From assembly GCA_036172665.1 (NCBI GenBank), contig CM069876.1, forward strand, positions 44,175,001 through 44,239,000: a stretch of 64,000 bases of DNA, given 5' to 3'. The position numbers and the translations under genes were made by a program. The first letter of the stretch is position 1; the number at the start of each line of letters is the position of its first letter. The notes beneath the pieces are model-generated. The model did no database searches, had not been told where the DNA came from, and saw nothing but the letters and a program-made list of their open reading frames with translations. This DNA comes from Prosopocoilus inquinatus (taxonomy: Eukaryota; Arthropoda; Insecta; Coleoptera; Lucanidae). Of the stretch, positions 1-9,732 are shown piece by piece.

Positions 1-9
1 GCCAGTCTG

Positions 10-335
10 CTACATAATAAGTCATCCCACGCAAGGCGACCACGCTTGCTGTCAAAGCATAATGAAAGTTTTAAAAAATTTCGTTGCAAATCGTTTTTGA
101 TTGCAATGTTAGGACAAATAGCGAGCGTAGGATGTCGCTGTTTAAACTATTCATCGCTGTTACATCGCGTTTGCGGTTATCCTTGGTGGAATCGTTTTGG
201 TTTGCAGTGGAATTCTTGAGCTACTGAAGAAGCCCCAAATAAGGCTGAAACGGAGGGTACAGAGTCTGCTCGAGGGATTCACTGCAATCAAAAACGTTTT
301 GCAACAATTTTTTTTTAACACTTTTGTTACTTCAA
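10..335. mobile_element. Hammerhead-bearing short retroelement, copy A (rearranged)
   Basis: Two pieces of the dispersed family also seen near 24.25, 29.4 and 56.8 kb. Bases about 10-160 are in minus orientation: they match the reverse complement of the 29.4-29.6 kb copy, including the GCTTGCTGTCAAAGCATAAT segment and the TTGCAAATCG / ATTGCAATG tract. Bases about 200-330 are in plus orientation and hold the ribozyme core, then CTGCTCGAGG and a CACTGCAATCA tail ending in a T-run. Such head-to-head partial copies are typical of Penelope-like elements. No reverse transcriptase is present, so this is a non-autonomous remnant. Confidence 0.6.
215..270 (+). ncRNA. Degenerate type I hammerhead ribozyme (copy A)
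   Basis: The core CTGAAGA (224-230) is followed by stem II AGCCCCAAATAAGGCT (231-246), whose loop contains CAAATA, the loop known from published insect and PLE hammerheads. GAAAC (247-251) then gives a minimal stem III, AC/GT around GGAGG, with cleavage triplet GTA (257-259). Stem I is poorly paired (an A sits opposite C at its first position) and one stem II pair is lost, so this copy is probably inactive. Confidence 0.55.
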
Positions 336-502
336 ATCATCAAACCCCCTGGGGTTTTCACCAGTTTCCAGACCTTTTTTAAAAACTCATTAGCAAAAAG
401 GGATTGAATTGAATTTAAACTAGAGAATCCTTGACGCAAACAAATTATTAAAAAGGTGATAATTTGTGTGGCACTGGGTTATGAAATTAGAAATGATTAT
501 CG

Positions 503-508
503 TCAGTT
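503..508 (+). promoter_or_regulatory. TCAGTT arthropod initiator before the Cys-rich gene
   Basis: TCAGTT matches the arthropod Inr, with A+1 at 505. It lies 14 nt before the first ATG and 26 nt before the second. A TATA-like TTATTAAAAA sits around -60, too far to be a TATA box. A start here would give a very short leader. Confidence 0.3.
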
Positions 509-518
509 ATTTTGCTGA

Positions 519-824
519 ATGTTTGCAGTTATGTTGTTGAGTTACATAGCTCTATTTTTATTGTGTGTTTTCTTCAGGGTGAACGCTCAAGATTGTGGTG
601 TCTATGGGGAAAAATGCGGTGATGACAAACAGTGCTGCGGGGGTTGCTGCGATGGGGGTTTTTGCATCGACACTTATCGGGACTGCAGGGTGCACGAAGA
701 CGTCTGCGCAGAAGAAAACTGCCCCCCAGGATACGATTGTGTCCCCTACAAGCCCCCAGATTGTCCCGGTTGTGACACACAGAGATCGTGCAAGCCGTTT
801 AAGAATGATTACTCAGGATATTAA
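519..824 (+). CDS. Secreted cysteine-rich peptide
   Basis: A 101-residue ORF. Residues 1-23 form a hydrophobic signal peptide with a good cleavage site after VNA, just before QDC. The mature part of about 78 residues has 14 cysteines (26, 33, 39, 40, 43, 44, 49, 56, 63, 68, 74, 82, 85, 91). The first half has a knottin-like order with two CC pairs; the second is C-P-P-G-rich (CPPGYDC, CPGC). An even number fits seven disulfides and an extracellular role. ATG 519 or in-frame ATG 531 could start; 531 has the better -3 purine and keeps a signal peptide. TTTTCTTCAG just before GGTGAAC could also be a splice acceptor, in which case an upstream exon supplies the signal. The family is not recognised, so no function is assigned. 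Stop is TAA at 822; a polyadenylation signal follows. Confidence 0.7.
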   Translation: MFAVMLLSYIALFLLCVFFRVNAQDCGVYGEKCGDDKQCCGGCCDGGFCIDTYRDCRVHEDVCAEENCPPGYDCVPYKPPDCPGCDTQRSCKPFKNDYSGY

Positions 825-905
825 ACTGGGTTAATTTTTATTTTATTTTTAAAAATAATTTTGCGTTTCTTTGATTTAGCCATTTTACGTGTTTGGAAAG
901 TTTTT

Positions 906-911
906 AATAAA
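906..911 (+). terminator. AATAAA polyadenylation signal
   Basis: AATAAA lies 82 nt after the stop of the Cys-rich peptide ORF, with a GT/T-rich stretch just beyond. It fits the 3' end of a single-exon transcript of about 0.4 kb. Confidence 0.5.
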
Positions 912-1129
912 CGGGTTTTGTATAAAAAATTATTTTCATTTGGTCTTAATTTTTTTTTCTGGGAAAATCCGCGCCGAATAAAATATGATGCTCGTCGCAG
1001 ATTTCACTAAAAAAATAAACAATGAAATTAATTTTCTTTACACATTTCTTTACACCTTATATTTCTAAGCCAAATTTCTTTAAAATTGCTCAAAAACTTA
1101 GGCAAGTTCATACTACGATTTGTTCATGT

Positions 1130-1790
1130 GCAGAGATTTTATTTTATATAGAGTGATACTGTACTCGAGTCATTTATTGAAGCCGCAGATGGTGCTACTC
1201 AAACAAGAAGCAAAATTTTGTTATTTTATACAGAGTGACACTGTCCTCGAGTCACTTATTGAAGCCGTAGATGGTGCTGTTCAAACAAGAAGTACGATAT
1301 TGTTATTTCATACGGGGTGATACTACATTTGAATCATTTATTGAAGCCGTACATGGCGCTACTCAAACAAGAAGCAAAGTTTTGTTATTTTATACAGAGT
1401 GACACTGTCCTCGAGTCATTTATTGAAGCCGTACATGGTGCTGCTCAAATAAGAAGCAAGATATAGTTATTTTATACAGAGTGATACTGCACTCGAGTCA
1501 TTTATTGAAGCCGTAGATGGTGCTACTCAAACAAGAAGCAAAATTTTGTTATTTTATACAGAGTGACACTGTCCTCGAGTCATTTATTGAAGCCGTACAT
1601 GGTGCTGCTCAAATAAGAAGCAAGATATAGTTATTTTATACAGAGTGATACTGCACTCGAGTCATTTATTGAAGCCGTAGATGGTGCTGTTCAAACAAGA
1701 AGCAAGATATTGTTATTTTATACAGGGTGATACTGTCCTCGAGTCATTTATTGAAGCCGTCGATGGTGCTGTTCAAACAAGACCCAAAAT
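1130..1790. repeat. 82-bp tandem repeat, 8 units
   Basis: The anchor GAGTGAYACTG (GGGTGATAC in two units) recurs at 1151, 1233, 1315, 1397, 1479, 1561, 1643 and 1725, always exactly 82 bp apart. Each unit contains CTCGAGTCATTTATTGAAGC and GGTGCTRYTCAAAYAAGAAG. Units 4-5 and 6-7 form an almost identical 164-bp pair, so the latest expansion was by dimers. Confidence 0.95.
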
Positions 1791-3719
1791 TTGTTGCGCG
1801 TTCAAAAGTCAAAGATAACTTGTTTTTTCTTTGTACAAAAGAACCTGCGTTTATTTTTTTACAGAAAACTGAGTGGCGATGAATTCCACAGAATATCATT
1901 TGAAGAATGACGAAGATTTGCGTGAAATGAAAATAATTACTTCTGTCAAAAGATGGCGTTAAAAAGAAACCAAATTTACAAAACAGGAAGAAAACAAAAG
2001 CGAATGAAACAAAAGAGTGTACGTAATACAATCTCTCGTATGTTTGAAACATCAAAATTTCTACTATTTGAAATTCATATGGTTACGGATTTCTATTTTC
2101 GGATTATTTATTTTATTTAATTAAAACCGCGCGCTTGAAAGAAAACCAGACGCTTGGCAACGTGATTTTTTCGCGTTGGACAAGTTTTATTTTATACAGG
2201 GTTTTACTGTACTGAAGTCGTTTAACGCCCCGTGGAAATGGTTTTGGAAGAAAACCGTTTGAGCGACTGTGGCTAACGTCACATTCTAATAAATTACAAA
2301 TAAAGACTGCAAAAAAAACTAAAACTTTCAAAAATAAACGTCAGATTACATCGACAACACACTGACAATGACAGGGCATGATTTGCGGTAAAGGCGCTAT
2401 AATTTGAAAACAAAAGAAAATCGCCTAACGACTTTGGAGTTTTCTTTTTACTTATTTTTACATGCTGAATACATTCCTGAAGTTCGGCGCGTTCCTCCCC
2501 GCTCATCCTGTATACGGTTCTGTGAAAAAAAGAACGAACGAACATTTCAAATGTTGAAACAAGACGCCTTAGTGCAGGCAACCCAATGAACGCAGTCGTT
2601 TGCGTGGTATCTAAATTGATTTTTTTTAATATTTAACAGTAATTTTCTTTAGTTTCAGGAAATTATTCAAAGTACTTTAAAAATTAAAAATGAAAAATAA
2701 TAATACCTAAATAAATGGTGGTCAAGTAAGACTGTCTAAGTTGACAGTACTGAATTTTATTTTGAAATGGTACAACTGCAGTAACTTCGTGTTTGTTGAC
2801 TTTTTGACGCTGACAGCCTTCAATATTGATAAGTAAACGCTCAACATAACCTACAATTTTGTCGCTAGTCGAATATCTGTCAAATTAATCAACAACACAT
2901 ATCCGGTTGCAGTGTTACAAATAGTTGAATTAGAAAATGCTTTTAAGTAATTATTGAAATAAAGTTGTGCGCTCTTTAATTTTAAATCGTTTAAATACTT
3001 TGTGTTTTGATCACGTAAGTAAGAAGAAAATATCAAATCAAATGTCCAGTTCGAGTTCAGTTAATTTTATTGACATTTGTATAAAATTCCCTGATTTCTT
3101 CTTGTCGTCGTTACGCATCTTTTTTCAACTCCGTGATTTTTCCGAACGAATGGGAATTTTGGAAACCTCACAGGATTGTCAATTAACGACTGAAGTACAC
3201 TGCGGTCGTAAATGGTTGAACGTGCCGCTTCATACAAAAATTTCTTGGTCCAGTTATTATAAATCATGTACCCAATTTAAAGGCGTGCGGATGTAATTTT
3301 AACCTAAAAATTGTGTAACATTAATCATAAATCGAGACGCAAAGAACGTTACTTACTTGTAAAAACAAAGTCAACTGAATAATAGTATTCAAAAATACTT
3401 ATTTACTGATTTCGAATGAATTAAACTGCAAATTGTAGAAAATTCAAACATAAACAAACCACACACGAACGCTACTGCTTGCCAGCTGATCTGGAGCATT
3501 CAAAAACGCGAAAATTCCCTAGGCGGAAAGTAGTTTTGATCACCTTTGGGTATTTACTTTCTCAAGGACGCTCAATCATTTACGACCACAGTGTACAGTA
3601 GCACCTTGTAGAAATGAATATAAAGCAATTCCCAATCAAAGACTCACTGCACTATCGATCACTTTAACAGCGTCATCTACTGGAAATTAAACACACTAAT
3701 TAGGTTCACATATGCCCGA
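1791..3719. other. AT-rich intergenic DNA with one decayed 82-bp unit
   Basis: A diverged ninth unit of the 82-bp repeat remains at about 2185-2230 (TTTTATTTTATACAGGGTTT, then a CTG and AAGTCGTTTA run). No convincing exon is seen. Open frames in this stretch lack splice context or recognisable domains. Confidence 0.5.
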
Positions 3720-4500
3720 TTTCACCAACGTGGATTCAAACCAAGCCTTCCGTCTCTTCTTTTTTTTTCATTTTGCATTTTGTTTTTGGACTGTCGTTTG
3801 TTTTTCTACGGTTTATTTGCCGTTTTAGTTTTTGGTTTGGCTTTATTTTACTTGTTTAACTGCGAAGAAGATTTCTTTTTTGTTATCGTTGTAAAGCATT
3901 CTTTTTTTACGTCTTTTATGTCTCTCTTTCAATTTCGTTTTGTGTTTTGTTTCTGAATTGTTCGACAGTCATTTGTTATTTTCTTTTCTTTTAAATTGGG
4001 CTTCACCTTGTTTAATCGAGACGAAGATTCTTTAATTACCACTGTAAAGCCTTCTTCGTGGCGTTCTTCTTTTTTCAATCTCGCATTCCTCTTCTGTGTG
4101 TTCTCTTTTTGTTTCGTTTTGCATTTTGTTTTTGGATTGATCGACTGTCGTTTGTTTTTCCACGGTTTATTTGCCATTTTTGTTTTTGGTTTGGTTTTAT
4201 TTTGCTTGTTTAACTGCGAAGAAGATTTCTTTTTCGTTATCGTTGTAAAGCATTCTTTTTTTACGTCTTCTGTGTCTCTGTTTCAATTTCGTTTTGCGTT
4301 TTGTTTCCGAATTATTCGACAGTCATTTGTTTTTTTTTCTTTTCTTTTAAATTGGGGTTTACCTTGTTAAACCGAGAAGAAGATTAATTTATTACTATTG
4401 TAAAGCCTTCTCCATATGGGTTCTTCTTTCAATCTCGCAATCCTCTTCTGCGTGTTCTCTTTTTGTTTCGTTTTGATCGACTGTCTTTTGTTTTTTAATT
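3720..4500. repeat. ~355-bp tandem duplication, T-rich on plus strand
   Basis: Two full units and part of a third. GCGAAGAAGATTTCTTTTT occurs at about 3861 and 4216, and CTGTCGTTTGTTTTTC at about 3791 and 4145. TAAAGCCTTCT, followed by the TCAATCTCGCA block, occurs near 4046 and 4400. The CGACTGTCGTTTG core is the reverse complement of the core of the purine-rich arrays at 6.4-8.4 kb. Open frames here are composition artefacts. Confidence 0.8.
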
Positions 4501-4988
4501 TTTTTAATAATTCACAGAAATGTTAAATTCTCTTTCACAAAAGTCATAGATTGTACGACATTTAAAACCAATTAACTTTTTCGTTTTAGAAAAAGCCATT
4601 AAGACGTGGAAAATGTGAATAGATTTCTTTACGGTCGGAAATCTACAGCGTCAATGAATGACTGAAGTAAGATAACACCCTGTATAAGTAACAAATTAGA
4701 TAATTAATCCTAGTGAAATATTTTGTGCGTACGTTGTTTCTACACTGACACAGCTGTTATGTAATTAGATTTAGTCCGAAAGAAAAAAGTAATGAATAAT
4801 AAACGCGCCCGATAAATCAAACACACCCGGAAAGCTTGCTTTTACCGTAATTCGAAACGCACTAAAAGAAATCGATCACTTCCAGCTGGCTCCAAATATA
4901 GACGCCATAATTTGTTGTATCGATTTTAGTCCATATTAAAACTGTCATCGGTGCTCGAATGAAAAAAAAAAAAATGCGTTCGACTTAC
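4501..4988. other. PEX6 intron 3 (start) or flank, no exon seen
   Basis: Downstream of the exon 3 donor on the minus strand. AT-rich; no Walker A or other AAA motif was found in either strand. If PEX6 is intact, intron 3 must extend leftwards past the window edge. Confidence 0.4.
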
Positions 4989-5370
4989 CCAGCCCTGCTT
5001 GAAAATCAATGTCTTCCAAGGTCTTTCTTTCGCCGAAACAATTCCTGCGGGCGTAGTGAAGCAGGGCGTCCAGGTCTCCCAAGAGGAAACCGTGCGACTT
5101 CCCGGATACGTCCTCCAAATCGGCGTTGGATTTCAGGTTCTTGCTCTTGATCAACCACCGGAGGAGCTCGGCCCGGTCTGTTTGGGTGGGCGCTTCGAGC
5201 TTGAAGGTTTCCAGAAAAATCCGGCCCAAATCGGCGGGCAGGTCCTTGTGGTTGGTCAGGCAGAGCAGGATAATGGGAAAGGGGTTGTTCGTGAATAAAC
5301 CGTCCAATTCGTTCTTGAAGAAGGTGATGATTCTTTGGTCGAATTGACCTTCGTTGTTTTTACCAAAATT
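4989..5370 (-). CDS. Pex6: Pex6 exon 3 (D1, second half)
   Basis: 382 nt, phase 0 in and phase 1 out. It begins after TTTCCAAATAG with AAT TTT GGT (NFGKNNEGQFDQR) and ends at CTG G before GTAAGT. It encodes the D1 lid and sensor region, including DLPADLGRIF and the GDLDALLHYARR stretch that matches PEX6 D1 rather than other AAA families. Confidence 0.85.
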
Positions 5371-8300
5371 CTATTTGGAAAACAAAAAAAAACACTCAGG
5401 TTTATAAAAAAAAAAATACTAGCACATAATAATAATAATACTAATAAACGTTTGATTAGGAAAGCAGCTGCGACGTCCACGGTTGGATTTGCAGATATGT
5501 CCGGCGCCTGTCTGCCTGAATCAGGTCTGGATTCTGCCAAATAATGGAAAGTTTAGTAAAATTATTGCATGGTGCAAAATAAAGCTCGACTTCGTGTGCG
5601 TTATAGTAAATAAAAATGCACTGCAAGTTTTGAGTTTATAAAAAAAAAATGCACAACGGCGTTAAAAACAGTTCTTTTATTATTAGTCCTAAATCAGGGA
5701 TGCGCAGGAGCGCCTTGAACGGCGACTGTCGGAGAGAGTCCCGACCCGACTCAGACAGACAGGTGGCAGCGAGGAGGTATACCTTTCCCTGTCCTAAATA
5801 AAATAAATAAAAAATTGAATTTAGGCAGGAGGAAGCTTCTTTGATCGAAGAGAGAATTGATTGAGAATCAACAGACGTACTTCAAAATTATTTATCACTA
5901 CGAAACAGGGGCAACACAGCTTGGCCTTGAAGAAGACGTTTTTGATTTTGATTTCGGTTTGGGCGTAGGCTTGCGCCGCGACGTCCCCGCTCGAAACTTT
6001 ATACAAGCACATCCCCAGCTTTTGGGCCAATGAGGTCACGACGACGTTCTTGCCTATCCCTTTAGGACCCTGCAGCAGAAACACCGGTTTCAGAGGTAGC
6101 TTTCCTAAAAGGAATAATAATTAAATACTAAATAAATAGAGAATATGAAACAAATAAAAAAATAAAATTATTTGCTTTATCAAAAGTGCAAGAACTACCC
6201 AAAAATTAAATACTAAATAAATAATTAAAAATAAGTTACTACATATTTATATAGGAATAAAATTATTAAGGGGGTGAAATATTATGTTTAGCAAAAAAAA
6301 AAAAAATAGAAGGCGACTAAGATAACTGTCATTACAAAAATTCCTTTTTCTTTTGTTTTCGATTGATTCGATTAAATAATAATCATTGAGTCAGAATATT
6401 TAGTTGAGTGTTATCTAATCAAGAGGAATTATTATGGTAATTCGAATTCCACGAAGAAAAAAAGAGCGAAAGGAAACAAAAAAGTTTACATTCGCAACAT
6501 TTACGAAAGAAAAAAGAAACGCAAAAAATCGAAAATTACAAAAAATAAAAAAATAAAAACAAGCTTTTGACGATCGAAAAATTCAATCGAAATTGGACGA
6601 AATAAAAATTCCTAAAGAAAATAAGAAAAACAATTATGACGTTCGTAATTTATAAAATAAATAAATTAAATAAAATCTCGAAGAAATAATTGATTTAAAA
6701 ATTTCTCTCTAAAAAATACTCCTAAATAATAAAAATCCAAATGAAACTTACAAATAAAAAAGCAGAAAAAAAATGGAAACAAATATGGTCCACAAATTAA
6801 AAAGAAAAACAAAAAGAAAAAATGAAGACAAACAAACGACAATCGCGACAATTGCGAAAAAAGAAACAAAGACAGAAAGAAAAAATGCCTGGAATGGAGG
6901 CATTTAAAAAAAAGGAAAGAAGAAAAACAAACGACAATCGAAATAAGTGCGGAAAAAGAAATAAACAAAGAAAGAAAAAAGATTGGAAACACATTCAAAA
7001 AAAAAAAGAAAAGAAGAAAAATAAACGACTATCATGACAAGTGCGGAAGAAGATACAAGGAAAAAAAAATGAAAACGACCATTAACAAAAGAAAGAAGGA
7101 TCATTTTTGAAGAGATCGAGAAACACAATTGGAACGACAAGAACGTGGAAACAAATGAGGTCCATAAATTAAAAACAAAAAGAAAAAAGGAAAACAAATA
7201 ACAATCGCGCCACTTGCGAAAAGAAAAACAAAGAAAGAAAGAAAAAACGGAAACAAAATGAGGTCCGTAAATTAAAGAAAGAAAGAAAGAAAAACAAACG
7301 ACAATCGCGCGGGAATTGCGGAGAAGAAAAAATGGAAATTAATGAGGTCCATAAATTAAACGTAAAATGAAAAATGGAAAAACAAATGACAATCGCAACA
7401 CTTGCGGAAAAACAAAGAAACAAAGAAAGAATGGAAACAAATGAGGACGGTAAATTAAAAAGAAAAAGAAAAAATTAAAACAAGTGACAATCGCGACACC
7501 GGCGGAAAAAGAAACAAAGAAAGAGAAAGACGGAAACGATGAAAAACGTTATTTTTAATGGTCGAGAAACAATTGAAACGGAAAGAAAAAAAAATAAAGT
7601 AAAAAAACAAATAACGATCGTATTAAAAAAAAACAAAACGAATCGAAAAGAAGAAAAGAAACAAAGAAGGAAAAATTGAAAAAAATAAAGTCAATAAAGT
7701 AAACGAAAACTAAAGAAAAGGCAACGAGCGGCAATCGCGCAAAATAAACAAATAAGTGAGGTACATAAATTAAAGGAAAAAAAAAAGTAAAACAAATGAC
7801 AATCGCGACACTTGAGGAGCAAAAGAAAAGAAACGCACAATGAACATCATTTTTGATGGTCGAGAAACAATTGAAACGGGAAGAAAAAAATCTAAAGAAA
7901 GTAAAAGGAAAAACAAATAGCGATCGTATTAAAAAAAAATCAAAACTCAAAAATAATGAGAGTAATAAAAATAAATATTCAAAATCTAATGGTCATTCGA
8001 AAATAACAAAGAAAAAAGACAAGAAAGAAATTATAATCGCAACTGTTTTGAGTTGGCAACGTTGAATTTTATTTTTAAATCTTAAAATTGTAGAACGTTT
8101 TCGTCGTGGACTCAAATACCACAGCCGAAATTAAAAAATTAAAAAATTTCTATGCATAGTAATATAAATAAATGACGATGATGAGAAAACAAAGATAACT
8201 TCCAAAAGGAAAACAAGATAAAGAAATGACGACGGTCATAATTGCGTACAAACGAAAAGAAAAAAAAAGGCACGAAAACAAACGACGATCGTCATGTTTA

Positions 8301-9732
8301 CAAAACAAAACGGAATAATGTCAAGAGACGTAAACAAAAAAAAAAACAAACAAAAAAAATGATTAATCTGAAACTGCCGTGAGACGAATGTTTATTTGAT
8401 TTTTTTTAGAATTTTCAAACAATACCGCCGACAACAAAGGGAAAATTCTAAAAATTGACATTGACAGCCTGACAGAGAAATTTGAAAGGATGAATTTTAA
8501 AGTCGAGAGTGCCGAGAAACAAGTGACTACCGCAAAAAAAATCAAGAATCAAATTTTTTATTATTTCATGCGATTTTCTAGGACAAAATAGTGAATTGGC
8601 AACACTTCCTGTAAAAGCAACCATAAACAATTGTGTTCTTAGTCTCAACTATTGGCAACACTGACTGGGCCCGGTACGGTAGTTCTTTGTATGCAGCATT
8701 AACATTCTTTAGCTCAGTGCGAGTGCACCCTGATACAGTTTAACCCCTTGCACCTCTGATTAAAATAAAATAAAATAAACTCACAATTAAAGGACAATAA
8801 TTTGGCAGAGTGGGGTGGCAGGGTGGGACTAATCAAAAGAAAAAAAAAGCTCACTTACTTTTTGATATAAACGGCCTCACCGCTTTCTCCAAAGCCTTTA
8901 AATACCTCTCCAAGCCGTAAGGACACCGACTAATCAAACCGTCTTCAACACTCCGGAAGAAATCCCCAACTTCCAACCTGCAGCAAACCCTCATCTCCCG
9001 CGGTACCAAATACCCCTGGACATTCGACGACTGTCTCAAAGTGGTCTCCCCGCAAACGCAGAAACACCCCCCCGAAAAATCCTGCCCGCCACACTTGACT
9101 TTCGTGCACTTAAAATAAACATTTTCCACCCCGTTGAGTTTCACATTAGCAACCAAGAATTCCGCCCCGTACTGCCTCAAATTGACGGTGACGATATCGT
9201 TCAGGTACAGCATTTTCGGGGTAGCGAAGTAATTCTTCAGGAGGGCATCGAGGGTGGAACTGCCGATGTCCTCGTGCGTGTTGATCAAGCAAAGCTCCAC
9301 ATCAGAAGCGACCTTCAAGCTTTCCAAGTCCACTCCAGATACGTTGAGTCTTCCCTCGATGAAATTCAAGTTGTAGTGCAGAGTTTCGCCAATGAAAATT
9401 AGGTCGGGGGGTGCGGCTTCGAACTCGAAAATCTGCACGAGTCTCGGGGACGGTTTCGAGTTTAGCTTCGCGTATCTACCCAAGCCCACTTGCTGAGAAT
9501 GCAGACTTGAAACGATCACGCAATTATTGGGGTCGTGGTTGGGGAAACTTGCGTGACTATTCAGGAGTGCTGTTAATAAAGTATCTGGGATTGTTGTTAC
9601 CGAGAAAGGCGTCTTTCGCTTGCAGATGGTTTTGTAGATGATGTGCATGAAGTACGGGAAGAAGTAGTCCGGGCACTTTGGGAAACGCAGTCGGGATGCG
9701 TAAAGTATTATTTTAATGTAAAGCAGCAACAT
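4989..9732 (-). CDS. Pex6: PEX6 peroxisomal AAA ATPase, N-terminal half (3 exons, joined)
   Basis: Joined exons 9732-8859, 6104-5881 and 5370-4989 encode about 493 residues. PEX6 works with PEX1 as a peroxisomal-membrane AAA+ motor that extracts the PEX5 import receptor. Residues 1-about 291 are the PEX6 N-domain; about 292-493 are D1. The Walker A is GPKGIGKN (304-311), with N in place of the usual T/S. The Walker B slot FVVINNFE has N-N where active ATPases have D-E, in line with PEX6 D1 being degenerate. Sensor-1 region reads ILLCLTNHKDLPADL; the end reads FLLGDLDALLHYARR, typical of PEX6 D1. All donors and acceptors are GT/AG and phases agree (1, 0). Family members run to roughly 900-1000 residues; D2 is absent from the window, so this is a partial gene or has a long intron 3. 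Intron 1 (2.75 kb) holds purine-rich repeats and intron 2 a small transposon. Confidence 0.85.
5695..5791. mobile_element. 97-bp hAT-type MITE in Pex6 intron 2
   Basis: Ends are CAGGGA and TCCCTG, flanked by a perfect 8-bp target duplication TCCTAAAT (5687-5694 and 5792-5799), as in hAT elements. The interior is GC-rich, unlike the surrounding intron, and non-coding. Confidence 0.8.
5881..6104 (-). CDS. Pex6: Pex6 exon 2 (D1 Walker A and B)
   Basis: 224 nt, phase 1 in and phase 0 out. The acceptor TTCCTTTTAG precedes GAAAGCTACC; the donor is GAA before GTACGT. It encodes VFLLQGPKGIGKNVVV (P-loop) and CFVVINNFE. The joined first codon, with the base left from exon 1, reads R and keeps the frame open. 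Confidence 0.85.
6105..8858 (-). other. Pex6 intron 1
   Basis: 2.75 kb between the exon 1 donor GTAAGT (on minus, at 8858) and the exon 2 acceptor. It is largely filled by the purine-strand array described separately. The rest is AT-rich with no visible exon. Confidence 0.75.
6430..8350 (+). repeat. Degenerate purine-rich tandem array
   Basis: Units of variable length (roughly 85-175 bp) with the core AAACAAACGACAATCGCG, then RCACTTGCGGAAAAAG, and a GAGGTCCATAAATTAAA element. Cores occur near 6837, 6922, 7027, 7199, 7300, 7386, 7486, 7730 and 7797. A GGTCGAGAAACAATTGAAAC block is duplicated at 7560 and 7858 (about 298 bp apart). The plus strand is almost all A and G, giving false lysine- or phenylalanine-rich open frames. 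Confidence 0.75.
8859..9732 (-). CDS. Pex6: Pex6 exon 1 (N-domain)
   Basis: 874 nt giving 291 codons plus one base. It starts MLLLYIKIILYASRLRFP; AAA before the ATG gives a purine at -3, and an in-frame TGA 36 nt upstream makes this the first possible start in the exon. The exon ends at AAA A before GTAAGT. Sequence drift in this domain is expected for PEX6, so the assignment rests on continuity with exon 2 (matching phase) more than on motifs. Confidence 0.75.

Noticed and set aside
574..834. Open frames opposite or overlapping the Cys-rich gene
   Set aside because: Shadows of the 519-824 coding sequence; no signal peptide or family features.
1..4988. PEX6 D2 exons
   Set aside because: Searched by eye on the minus strand for a GPPGTGKT-type P-loop and downstream AAA motifs; none seen.
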